64,000 bases of DNA from Tuctoria greenei (Eukaryota > Streptophyta > Magnoliopsida > Poales > Poaceae): contig JAYESD010000008.1 in NCBI GenBank assembly GCA_036927565.1, positions 16,262,100-16,326,099 on the forward strand, in the 5' to 3' direction. The first letter of the stretch is position 1. The number at the start of each line of letters is the position of its first letter. Below are positions 1 to 11,210 of this stretch, one piece after another. The position numbers were made by a program, and so were the translations under genes. Below the pieces are notes generated by a model. That model worked only from the letters and a program-made list of their open reading frames with translations. It did no database searches and had not been told where the DNA came from.

Positions 1-2191
1 GTCTCTAAGGCACTCATACCAAGCTCTAGGAGCTTGTTTGATGCCATAGAGAGCCTTACACAATTTGTACACATGGTTTGGGAATTCTTGATCTTTGAAG
101 CCCGGGAGGGGGGGGGGGGGTTGCTCCACATACACCTCTTCCTTGATTGGACCATTGGGGAATGCACTCTTGACGTCCATTTGATATAGCTTAAGATCAT
201 GGTGAGTAGCAAAGACAAGTAATATACAAATTGATTCAAGCCTAGCTACGGGAGCAAAGGTTTCATCGAAATCCAAACGTTCGACTTGTGAATACCCCTT
301 GGCCAAAAGTCGTGCCTTGTTCCTTGTAACCACCCCGTTCTCATCTTGTTTGTTGCAGAACACCCACTTAGTTCCTACAACATTCGCATTAGGTCTCTTC
401 ACAAGCTCCCATACTTGATTTCTTTCAAAGTTGTTGAGCTCTTCTTGCATGACCATCACCCAATCCAGATCTCGTGGTGCTTCTTCAACCTTGTGAGGCT
501 CCAAGGAAGAAACAAAAGAGTAATGTACACAAAAATTTGCGACACGAGATCGAGTAGTTACTCCCTTTGAGATGTCTCCAAGGATGTTGTCAATGGGATG
601 GTCTCGTTGAACGCTTTGGTGCACTCTTGGATGAGGCGCTTGAGGTCTTGAATCTTCATCTTTGTCTTCCTCATTTTCATTGTTTCCCCCTTGATTGATG
701 CCTCAATTTTCATCTTCTTGGAGCGCATCTTGGGGAACTTGAGTTTGATCATTGGAGGAAGAACTTGCTTGAGGCATAGGATGTTCACTTGAGTCTTGAG
801 GTTGTTCTTGTGGTCATATATCTCCAAGTGCCCTCCTTCCTATCACCACTTGTGGAGCTTCTTCTTGATCTAGCACATGACGATCAACTTGCTCCACTTA
901 GGAGCCATTAGTATCATCAAACACTACGTCACATGCTACTTCAACAATTCTGGAGGATTTGTTGAAGACACGATAGGCGTAAGTGTTTGAGTCATAACCA
1001 AGAAAGAAACCTTCATCAGACTTGGAAGCGAACTTCGAAGTCCTAGGCTTCTTGTTGAGAATGTAGCGTTTGCTCCAAAAAACATGAAAATAGGAAATGT
1101 TAGGCTTGTTACCGGTTAGGAGCTCATAAGACGTCTTCTTAAGTATTCGGTGAAGATACAACCGGTTTATGGCATGGCAAGTGGTGTTAACTGCTTCTGC
1201 CCAAAACCGGCCCGACGTCTTGTACTCATCAAGCATGGTTCTTGACATCTCAATCAGAGTCCTATTCTTCCTCTCGGCCACCCATTTTATTGAGGGGAGT
1301 AGGGGGCCGAGAACTCATACTTGATGTCTTCTTCATCCAATAATTCTTCAACTTGAGTATTATTGAATTCGGTGCCATTATCACTCCTTATCGTCTTGAT
1401 AATTAAGAAGAACTCATTTTGAGCTATCTTTAAGTATTTCTTGAGAACACCTTGAGTCTCACTCTTATCATGAAAAAAGAATACCCAGGTGAAATGTGAA
1501 AATCATCAATTATAACAAGACCGTATCTGTTGCCGCCAATACTTATGTAGGCGATTGGACCGAAGAGATCCATGTGTAGAAGCTCCAATGGTCTTGTTGT
1601 CGTCATAATGTTCTTGGATGGATGTGAATCTCCAACTTTCTTTCCGGCTTGGCAAGCGCTACGAGACATATCCTTTTCAAACACAACATTCTTTAAACCA
1701 CGGATGTGCTCGCCCTTAAGAAGTTTTTGCAAATTCCTCACCCCAACATGGGCTAGCCTTCTGTGACAAAGCCATCCCATGTTAGTTTTTGCAATTAAGC
1801 ATGTATCAAGTTGGACTTTATCTGCGGAGAAATCCACAAGATAGAGCTTTCCCTTGAGTACACCCTTAAAAGCAATTGAGTCATTGCTTCTCCTTGTGAC
1901 GATCACACCCTCGTTAGTGAATAAATAATTATAACCTTTGTCACATAGTTGTGATATGGACAAGAGGTTATAATCAAGTGAATCAACATGTAAAACATTT
2001 GAAAGAGTATGATTAGGGGATATAGCAATTTTACCGGTGCCAAGGATTTTTCCTTGGCTATTGTCCCCAAAGTAGATTTCTTCACTTGAATCTTCATTTA
2101 GCTCATACTCCACAAACATCTTCCTCTCTCCAGTCATATGATTGGTGCACCCGCTGTCAAGAACCCATTTGGTTCCACCGGAGGAGTATGC
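1..2191 (-). pseudogene. Copia pol (protease-integrase-RT), element 1, broken
   Basis: Reading right to left, the segment begins with a protease-like motif WVLDSGCTNHMTG just left of 2191. It continues through GAG-pre-integrase (LAHVGVRNLQ), the integrase core (LLHMDLFGP; AERKNRTL around 1281) and then reverse transcriptase with a QMDVKSAF-like motif near 175, where the window ends. Stops and frameshifts divide it into open blocks at about 898-1281 and 1430-2137. A run of 13 G (108-120) disrupts the QPPGFE stretch of the RT. Such a pol would process, reverse-transcribe and integrate the element, but this copy cannot make an intact polyprotein. RNase H is outside the window. Confidence 0.85.
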
Positions 2192-2194
2192 CTA
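2192..2194 (-). promoter_or_regulatory. Splice-acceptor-like TAG at gag/pol boundary, element 1
   Basis: On the minus strand the gag stop TAA is followed by ATCTTTCTTGTAG and then the pol frame (GCA TAC TCC). This is a pyrimidine-rich tract ending in TAG|G. The TAG is in the pol frame, and pol is +1 relative to gag. Elements 2 and the complete plus-strand element carry acceptor-like sequence at the same place. Confidence 0.4.
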
Positions 2195-2204
2195 CAAGAA
2201 AGAT

Positions 2205-4497
2205 TTAGGCCTTGGCTTTAGTTACCCAAGTGGTGTTGGGTTCTTTGATGTTAGTCAAGAGGCACTTGGGCACCCAAACACAAGGTTTAGGACTCTTGCA
2301 GTGTGGCCCAACATACGTAGCATAAGGTTTACCAAACTTGTTCCTTAATAACACATATGAAGCATCGAAATCATGGAACAAGAGATGAAGTTCTTTCTTA
2401 GGCATTTTAGGAGATGTAGCAATATTATTTCCCTTATTGTTGTATGAACCTCCCTTGACAAAGACAATCTAGTCTTTGCCATTCTTGAGAGTTTTGGCAT
2501 TTTGCCTCCTCTCCCTAGAATAGCCGATACCATCTTTAACAAGGGGATGTCTTGTGTTGGTTTATGCACTACGTGCATATGTCATCTTCTCCTTGTCAAA
2601 GATGCAACTCTTTGGTGCTTGATTAGTTTGTGCCAACTTCTCATCTTTAAGTTTTATAATCACGTTTGAGCATTTGCAAGGTTGAGGCGCTTTGAATTTG
2701 ACATTTGTTGAAGGTGAGCTTGTAGAGGAAGAAGGGGCATTGACCTTGAGAGACTTCACTTGTGTTTCAAGTATCTTGTTAGTTTGTGTCAAACTAACAA
2801 GTTCATACTTGAGCACAATTGTAGTGTTCTCAAGGTTTGAGAAAGTTTCCTTGCTCAAAGCGAGTTCACACTCAAGTGCCTTGGTTCTTTCTCTTCCAAG
2901 CTCCAAGAGCTAATCAACCTCTTCACATCTCTCCTTTTGTTGGATGAGCATGTCCTATTGACGGTTGATGAGCTCTTCCTTCTCAAATATCTCCTCCATC
3001 AACAATCTCAATCTTTTCAAAGTACTCTTACTCATATCCTTAAGAATATGTTCATTCTCACTACTACTATCAAAATCATCATGAGAAGAAATTGAATAAG
3101 AGGATTTAGATTTAATCTTCTTTCTTCCCTCCTTGGCCATGAGACAAGTTGGCCTTGAAATCTCCAAGTTTGGGAAGAGCTTGTTCTCCATAGTTGTCTT
3201 CTTCATAGCAATTGTTGCTATCTTCTCTTCTTCATCAGAGGAGGATTCCTCATTTGAATCCCACTGCTTTCCAAGGTGGGCATGTCAAGATTGCTTCTTC
3301 TTCTTGAAATACTTCTTCTCTTTGGACTTGCCCTCCTTCTTCTTATTGTTTTCTTCATATGGGCAATCCACAATGAAGTGGCCATGTTCCCCACAATTGT
3401 AACACACCCTCTTTGATTTTGTCTTGGGATTGTCTTTGCTCTTGCTTTCGTGATGGTAGATCCCCCTCCTTATTCTAAACATCCTCTTGAAGTTGTTGAT
3501 GAATAGAGCCTCTTCCTCGTCGGTGTCGGGGCTCTCTTCATCACTCTCTTCCTTTTCTTGAGATATTGAAGATGTTGCCTTGAATGCAACATCTCTTTTC
3601 TTGAAGGAGGAGAGCTTTTGTAGATTGTTATAAAACATAGCTTCTTGCTCCATCATCTCATGGTTGATGATCCTCTCTAGCACTTCTTCGGGAATCATCT
3701 TGTGGAAACCCAGACTGACATGAATTAGTGAGCAAAGAGTGACGTTTCAAGGCATGAATGCTCGAATCATCCTATTTACCACCTCATGGTCGGTCCACCG
3801 GGTGCTTCCATAAGACCAACTCTTGTTGATGAGAGTCTTGAGGCGGTCATACATGTCTTGGGGGGGACTCACCATCCATGATGGTGAACCTCCCAAGCTC
3901 TCCTCCGATCATCTCGATCTTCGCCTCCCTAATGACACGGTTGCCCTCATGTGTTGTATTGAGGGTGTCCCATATATCCTTGGCAACCTCCAACCCTTCA
4001 ATGCAGTTGAACTCCTCTCGAGTCAATGAGGAGGTAATCACTCCAACGGCTTGAGCATTGCGATGGAGGAGAACTACTTGCTCTGGAGTGATGCCTTCCT
4101 CATTCTTGGGAAGATGTACACCTGTCATAACAATTTGACACAAACTAGGGTTTAAGGAAATGAGATGCATCTTCATATTATGCTTCCACATAGAGTAATC
4201 ATTTCCATCAAACTGAGGAGGTTTGCCAATGGGAATAGATAAATATTGATTGCTTGTGGTAAGTTGCTCATAGTTGTAAGGATAACGGGAGTAGTCTTGT
4301 GAACTACTCGCATTGTCGATGTTGATTGAAGCAATTGGCTCGATCTCCTTCTTGGGCACACTGAGCTTCTCACGAAGCCGTGCCTTGAGCATAAGAACTT
4401 CCTCGTCGTCTTTTGGATCATCTTGAATAACATTGATGTTCTTCGTCTTAGTGTCATCAACAATCACTGAAACCTCGTTGTCACCCCTTCCAGCCAT
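2205..4497 (-). pseudogene. SIRE-type gag, element 1, broken
   Basis: The inferred start is the ATG at 4497 and the natural stop is TAA at 2205-2207, so the length suits a SIRE gag of about 700 residues. The N-terminal block (3847-4497) has the gag fold region ending in a WDTLNTTHEGN-like motif. A zinc knuckle CYNCGEHGHFIVDCP (CX2CX4HX4C) lies in the 3285-3698 block. Downstream is a Lys/Glu-rich coiled-coil stretch. In-frame stops and frame changes near 2560, 2930, 3230 and 3700 break it. The protein would form the virus-like particle. Confidence 0.8.
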
Positions 4498-4535
4498 TTC
4501 CTCTCCGAGTTGTTAGACTCTTGATGGAGAGACCT

Positions 4536-4547
4536 GCTCTGATACCA
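4536..4547 (-). promoter_or_regulatory. Primer-binding site, element 1
   Basis: The minus strand reads TGGTATCAGAGC two bases (AT) inside the LTR edge at 4550. This is the usual plant Copia site pairing with the 3' end of initiator tRNA-Met. It fixes the orientation of the element and the inner LTR boundary. Confidence 0.9.
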
Positions 4548-5313
4548 ATTGAAAGTCGCCTAGAGGGGGGTGAATAGTCAATAAGACCTGAAATGACTTA
4601 ATCAAACAAGATTAAACTCCTGAGACCGGACTTGTGTGGACAGGGCCAGACTAGTCCGCTCAGCACAGGGTGAAAACCTAAAAAATTGGTTTCTACAAGT
4701 TATTTGCGGAATTTAAGTTCACCCTAGATGTAATAAATGTGTGGTAACCTAGTACAACTTAGATTGTGAAGTTAAAGCACTTAGGTTACAAGATTTCAAC
4801 AAAGATCAAAGTGAAGAGCAATATGAACAATAAGAACCCTAATAGCAATGCTAGTGATTAAGAAATGTAAAATGACAAGTGAGACAAGATTTATCATGTG
4901 GTTTAGCTCCATGAAGAAGCCTACATCCATGTTGAGAAGTCCACACAAGGATCGGGTCTCACTTGACCCTTCTCTCACCAAGTCACCACAAAGGCCGGCT
5001 TGGATTCCACTATATCAATGGGTAATCACAAAGTTTGATTGGGTCTGCTCACAAGTTGAGGCTCCCACAAATCAATACAATGAGGAGCACACGAAGCTCT
5101 ACTCACACAAGACACAAAACACAACACAATGTGCAAGAGATCAAACCGAGAGCCAAAGCGCGATGATCTTCCCTCACTCTCCTCCCCAAACCCTAATCTC
5201 TTGAAGATTTGGTCCTAGAGGGCTAGTAGGACGAGTAGAAGGCTTTGGAAGGCTCTAGGTTACTTGTGGCGGCGCTAGGATTCAAGAGTTATCAAATAGG
5301 GGCCGCGGGTCCT

Positions 5314-5322
5314 CTTTTTATA
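5314..5322 (-). promoter_or_regulatory. TATA box of element 1 LTR
   Basis: The minus strand reads TATAAAAAG about 765 bp from the U5 end of the LTR. Element 3 has TATAAATA at the same LTR offset (29334-29341), while in element 2 the equivalent place near 11970 is decayed. This conserved position supports it as the LTR promoter core. Confidence 0.6.
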
Positions 5323-6068
5323 GGGGTCCCAGCAACTAACTGTTGCCACCAGGACAACCCCGGACTAGTCCGGCCTTGTGCCACGGACTTGTCCGACCTT
5401 TTGAGACCACCAACAATTTCACGTCATCAATCGACAAAACTAATGATGTGCGCACAAATGTTTGAATTTCAAATAGCCACTGACAACGCAGACTAGTACG
5501 GTTCACTACGGACTAGTCCGAAGTAGGACAGAAAGGTTTGGTCCGTCCCAAAATGGACGCAATTGGGTAGGTCCGGACTAGTCCGTCCATAGAAGGCGGA
5601 CAAGTCCGACCCTCTAGAGTTTGCTCGGTTTCTCTCACACTAAGTCTCAAACGGACTAGTACGTACCACAATGGACAAGTCCGATCTTTTCCAGTGAGCT
5701 TTGGTCCGTTCCAAAACGGACAAGTCTGGTCTACGGGGACTTAGCTCCAACTCCACTAAGTGATGAACGGATTAGTATGTACCCATACAGAAAAGTCTGA
5801 TCTCCTTCAGAGACCTTTAGTCTCACTCAAAACAGACTTCTCTGCCTGGCCGGACTAGTCCGACTCTGAGGACCGGACTAATCCGGCCTCCTAAGGTTTT
5901 TCATCATTTTGGCTTCTCACATAGGTTTTTCTGTCAACCACCACTATGAGTCCTCTAGAATGATCTCAATGCACATGATACAGCCACCCTCTCACATGAC
6001 ACAGCTCATATAAGCTCAACACCATAGAAACCCCTAATTTCTATGCTTGAGTCTTTGACGCCCGTTTT

Positions 6069-6073
6069 GACCT
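6069..6073. repeat. Target-site duplication of element 2 (left copy, gacct)
   Basis: The partner is gacat at 12757-12761. One substitution has occurred since insertion. The two copies join the halves of the element 1 LTR. Confidence 0.65.
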
Positions 6074-6324
6074 TGAAAGTAGCCTAGAGGGGGGGGGGGT
6101 GAATAGGATATTTGAATTTTCATCGAATCCTGAAACACTTAGCAACTTGATCAAAGGAATCATACTAGTCTGGTATGGTGCGGACTAGTCCAGTGTGTGC
6201 GGACTAGATCGATCAAGTTTGATCGAAGATTTCATGACAAGTACTCTATGCAACAGAAAGTAAGTTGTAGTTTGGATGTATCACGACAATGAAACTATGT
6301 ATGACACAAATTAACTTTGATTTC
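6074..6324 (-). repeat. 3' LTR remnant of element 2
   Basis: It aligns with the first 250 bp of the LTR at 11211 up to the shared GACACAAATTAACTTTGATTTC. The next bases encode the RT segment TPMATNGHL on the minus strand. The join marks an internal deletion. Confidence 0.8.
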
Positions 6325-8842
6325 CAAGTGTCCATTTGTTGCCATGGGAGTCTTTATAGGCTTTGCTTTGTCCATTCCAAACTTCTTAAGTATGTCTTGA
6401 GTGTACTTTTTTTGGCTTATGAACGTCCCTTCCTTTTGTTTCTTCACTTGGAATCCCAAGAAATATCTCAACTCTCCCATCATGGACATCTCAAATCTAT
6501 CTGTCATGATCTTACTAATTTATTGACAAAAAGATTGGTTAGTTGATCCAAATATAATATCATCAACATAAATTTGACAGATAAATAGATCATTATCAAA
6601 ATGCTTAATAAACAAAGTGTAATCACCTTTACCAATCTTAAATCCATTTTCAATCAAAAATCTCTAAGGCACTCATACCAAGCTCTAGGAGCTTGTTTGA
6701 GGCCATAGAGAGCATTACGCAGTTTGAACACATGGTCGGGGAACTCTTGATCTTCAAACCCGGGGGGTTGCTCCAGGTACACCTCCTCCTTGATCGGTCC
6801 ATTGAGGAAGGCGCTTTTCACATCCATTTGATAAAGCTTGAAATCATGGTGAGTAGCATATGCAAGTAATATTCGGATTGATTCAAGCCTAGCTACGGGA
6901 GCTAAAGTCTCGTCGAAATCAAAACCTTTGACTTGTGAATACCCTTTGGCCATAAGTCGCGCCTTGTTCCTTGTCACCACCCCGTGTTCGTCTTGCTTGT
7001 TGCGGAAGACCCATTTAGTGCCGACGACTTTTAACTTGGGTATTTCAACAAGTTCCCACACCTCGTTCCTTTTGAAGTTATTCAATTTTCTTGCATAGCC
7101 ACCGCCTAATCTGGATCCTTTAATGTATCTTCAACCCTGTGTGGTTCCAAAGAGGATACAAACGAGTAATGTTCACAAAAATTAGCTATACGAGATCGAG
7201 TTGTTACTTCCTTTTGTATGTCACCGATTATGTTGTCGATGAGGTGATATCTTTGGATGCATTGATGTACTCTTGGGTGTGGCACTTGTGGTCTTGAGTC
7301 TTCATGGTCATCATCTTTTTATCCCCTTGGACGATTGCCTTCATTGATGTATTTATCATCTTGGTCTTCTTGAGGTTGATCTTGTGTGGATGCTCCCCCT
7401 TGATCATTCTCCTCCACTTGTGGTTCATATTCTTCATTTGCATTTCGAGGTGGCGCTTGTAGTCGAACATCGCCCAACACCATTCTTATCAACGCTTGAC
7501 ATGGAGCTTCTTCTATATCTAGCACACATTGGTCAACTTGCTCTTCTTGAGAGCCGTTAGTTTCATCAAACACTAAGTCACGTTCCACTTCAACAAGTCC
7601 GATGACCTTGTTGAAGACACGATAGGCGTAAGAGTTCGAATCATAACCAAGCAAGAAACCTTCATCGAACTTCAAAGCAAACTTTGAAGTCCTAGGCTTC
7701 TTGTTCAAGATATAACATTTAGAACCAAAGACTCGAAAATAGGAAATATTCGGTTTGTTACCGTTTTGTAGTTCATACGATGTTTTGTTGAGTAGGCGAT
7801 GAAGGTATAACCGGTTAATGGCGTGACACGCATTGTTAACCGCTTCAGCCCAAAACCGATCTGAAGTCTTGTACTCATCAAGCATTGTCCTCGCCATCTC
7901 AATGAGGGTTCAATTCTTCCTTTCAGCTACTCAGTTTTGTTGAGGGGAATATGGTGCTGAAAATTCATGCTTTATTCCTTCCTCGTCTAGGTATTCCTCA
8001 ACTTGGGTGTTCTTGAACTCTGTGTCATTGTCACTTGTATGTTCTTGATCATCAATGAAAATTCATTTTGAGCTCGCTTAAGAAACTTCTTGAGGGTTCC
8101 TTGAGTTTTTGTCTTATCATGCAACAAAAAAACCCACGTGAAGCGAGAAAAATCATCAACAATGACTAAACCGTACTTGTTACTGCCGATGCTTATGTAA
8201 GCAATTGGACCAAATAGGTCCATGTGAAGGAGCTCGAGCAATCTTGTTGTAGTCATGACGTTCTTCGCGGGATGGGATGCTCCTACTTGCTTCCCGGCTT
8301 GGCATGCGCTACAAGGTCAGTCTTTCTCAAAAACAACATCCTTCAAACTACGGATGTGATCGCCTTTCAGAAGTTTTTGAAGATTCCTCATACCAACATG
8401 TGCTAGTTGTCTATGCCACAGCCAACCCATGTTGGTCTTTGCAATCAAGCATGTGTCAAGTTCGACTTTATCTTTGTTGAAGTCAACTAGATAAAGTTTT
8501 CCCTTTAACACACCCTTGAATGCAATTGAGTTATCATTCCTTCTAGAGACGGTCACACCCTCATTAGTGAATAAACAATTATAACCTTTGTCATATAATT
8601 TAGATATGGACAACAGGTTATAATCCAAGGAATCAACGTGTAAAACATGAGAAAGAGTATGTTTTGATGAAATTGCTATTTTACCGGTACCAAGCACCCT
8701 TCCTTGACTATTATCACCAAAGTAAATGCCTTCGCTTGGATCTTTATTTTCTTCATATTCCATGAACATTCTTTTTTTCTCCGGTCATATGGTTGGTGCA
8801 TGCACTATCTAGCACCCATTTAGCTCCACCGGAGGAATAAGC
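6325..8842 (-). pseudogene. Copia pol, element 2, broken and 3'-truncated
   Basis: From right to left it holds a protease motif (WVLDSACTNHMTG near 8800), GAG-pre-integrase and zinc-binding HHCC (8317-8769), an integrase core fragment (7987-8256), the integrase C-terminal part (7319-7897) and RT (6654-7085 with QMDVKSAFLNG and LYGLKQAPRAWYE). The RT C-terminal piece is at 6295-6507. The protease DSG is changed to DSA. RNase H is deleted. Several frameshifts and stops separate the blocks, so no functional pol is possible. Confidence 0.85.
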
Positions 8843-8845
8843 CTG
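8843..8845 (-). promoter_or_regulatory. Splice-acceptor-like CAG at gag/pol boundary, element 2
   Basis: The minus strand reads TAA (gag stop), then TTTGTCTTTGCAG, then GCT TAT TCC in the pol frame. It is pyrimidine-rich, ends in CAG|G, and matches the position seen in element 1. Pol is again +1 relative to gag. Confidence 0.4.
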
Positions 8846-8855
8846 CAAAGACAAA

Positions 8856-11159
8856 TTATGCCTTGGTCTTAGGTACCCAAGCTTGATTGGGTCCTTTGAG
8901 GTTAGTCACAAGTGATTTGGGCACCCACACATGATACTTGGTGTTCCCATGGTGTGGCCCAACATGTTTAGCATAAACTCTACCAAAATTACTTTTCATA
9001 AGAACATATGATGCATCAAAAGTTCTAAACAAGAGTTGTTGTTCATATGTGTTAACAATGTTACTTTTATCAACATTATTAAGTTGTCTAACTTGAGAGG
9101 TGTTTCCGTTGACAAAAGCAATGCATTACTTTTTATTCTTGTGGCTTCTAGCATTTTGCTTTTCACCATAAGAATACCTAATGCCATATTTGACATTTGG
9201 AGGTCTTGAGACCAAATATGCACTACGTGCATACTTGACTTTATCCTTGTCAAATATGCCATTGTGGGAAGGTTGCTTGTCCTTCTTCAAGGTTGACTTT
9301 TCTTTCAAGTTAGTGTCAATTTTAGCACGAGTACAAGAAATAGTAGTTTCAGATTTTAGATGTTGAGAGGATGAGCTTGAAGAGGATGAAGAGCCACTTT
9401 GCTTGAGTGACTCAACTTGTACCTCAAGGATCTTGTTAACTTTGTTTAAGTTAGCAAGTTCATCCTTAATGATTACATTTGAGTTGCTTAACTTCAACCA
9501 AGCTTCCTTGCTTGAAGCTAACTCAAGTTCTAGTGACTTGCTTTGCTCCTTTTTAAGTTCAAGGAGCTTTTTGATATTAATATATTCTTCCTTTTGGAGC
9601 ATGATCATATCTTCTTGACGATCAACTAGCTCCTCCTTATCAACAAGCTTATCTATCAAGAATTCCATTTTAGCAGCAGTTTTCTTATCTAAACCAACAA
9701 GCATATCTTCATCATCACTAGAATTATCACTATCGCTAGAAAAAAGAATGCAAAGAGGAAGATTTAGTTGTTACCTTTCTTTTACCTTCCTTCGCCATTA
9801 TACATGTGTTGTCGTTGTCCTTCCATGCACCCATGGTTGGGAAGAGGGTGGATTTATTGGTTGTCTTCTTGATGGCTACGGTAGCCATCTCCTCTTCCTC
9901 TTCGGATGAGGACTCATCATTGGAGTCTCACTCCTTCCCTAGATGCGCCTGCCCAAATTGCTTCTTCTTCTTCTTGAACATCTTCTTGGGTTGAGGCTTG
10001 TTATCCTTGGTCTTCCTCTTGTTTTCTTCATGAGGACAATCAACTATGAAATGTTTGTATTCTCCACAGTTATAGCAAGCGTGCCTCATTTTTGGTCTTG
10101 GCTTGTCCCTTTGTCTTCCTTCATTTGATCTACGACCTTTTCTTCTTCTCATCATTTTCTTGAATTTATTCATGAATAGGATCATATCTTCTTCATCTAT
10201 ATCACTGCTTTCATCATCGTTGTCGTCTTCTTCTTGAGCTTCTCGGGCTTCTTTTGACATAGGTTTACAAGTGTACTTCAAGGCCACTCCTTTGTTCTTT
10301 GCTGAGGTAAGGTCGGCAATCTCTTTGACGTGCTTTGCTTGTTTCTCCATCATCTCAAAGTTTATAATCTTCCCAAGAAGCTCGTCCGAGGTCATTTTCC
10401 GATGCCCGGGGCTTTCTCTAATCATTCAGCATAGAGTTACGTTGCGAGGCATGAAATCTCAAACTTTGTTGATGAGATTCTTCAATCGATTGTACATGTC
10501 TTGTGGTGACTCATCTTCTTCTATAGCGAATCTTCCCAATTCGCCTTCAATCATTTCAATCTTGGCTTCTCGCACATGATGATCACCTTCATGTGCGGTT
10601 TGTAAAGTGTCTCATATCTCTTTTGCAATTTCGAGTCCATCCACCTTGGTGAACTCGTCTTGGCTCAGTGACGATGTGATAACAGCTGCAGCTTGAGCGT
10701 TTCGATGAATAGCTTGTTCTTGGCTTGGTGTGAGCTCTTCATCATCATCCGAGATATCTATCCCTGTACACACTATATGCCACAAGCTGGGGTTAAGTGA
10801 TATGAGATGCATTTTCATATTTTGTCTCCACATAGAGTAATCATTGCCATCAAAGAAAGGTGCTTTCCTAGAGGAATTGATAAGTAATGATTATTATTCG
10901 AATTTAACCGATTATAATTAAAAGGATATCAGGAGTAGTCGGTGTGACTACTCCCCATCTTCTTCTTTTCATCCTCGATCTGCATCTTCCCTTTTGGGGA
11001 TAGTGCCTTTTTCCTTAGGAGTGCCTTTAGTTCTAGCATCTCCTCATCATCATCCTCACAGTCTTGGATGGCATCGAGGAGCTTCTCTAGCTCGTGAGTC
11101 TTTTGATCGTCACCCTTCTTTTGGTTGAAGTTCTTGTGTACATCTTTAATGTCCGACAT
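8856..11159 (-). pseudogene. SIRE-type gag, element 2, broken
   Basis: It starts at the ATG at 11159 and ends at TAA 8856-8858. The acidic N-terminus (QDCEDDDEEMLELKALL) resembles that of element 1. The gag core spans 10612-10833. The zinc knuckle CYNCGEYKHFIVDCP is in the 9928-10425 block. A long coiled coil (9126-9704) is followed by the C-terminal WVPKTKA end that SIRE gags share. Several frame breaks make it a pseudogene. Confidence 0.8.
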
Positions 11160-11196
11160 TTTCTCTTCGAGCGGTGAGTCTCTTTTGAAGAGTCCG

Positions 11197-11208
11197 GCTC
11201 TGATACCA
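11197..11208 (-). promoter_or_regulatory. Primer-binding site, element 2
   Basis: TGGTATCAGAGC on the minus strand, separated by AT from the LTR start at 11211. Same site and spacing as element 1. Confidence 0.9.
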
Positions 11209-11210
11209 AT

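Larger units (their letters stand above)
4550..6073 (-). repeat. 5' LTR of element 1 (major part)
   Basis: The LTR starts at TGAAAGTCGCCTAG next to the PBS and continues to 6073, where element 2 is inserted. The missing 134 bp are at 12762-12895. Total length is about 1.66 kb. It holds many copies of GGACTAGTCC and CGGACTAGTCCG-like palindromes between about 4640 and 5890 (for example near 5360, 5500, 5575 and 5860). A minus-strand TATA box lies at 5314-5322. Near the U5 end is AGAG-G6-TGAAT. Confidence 0.85.
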
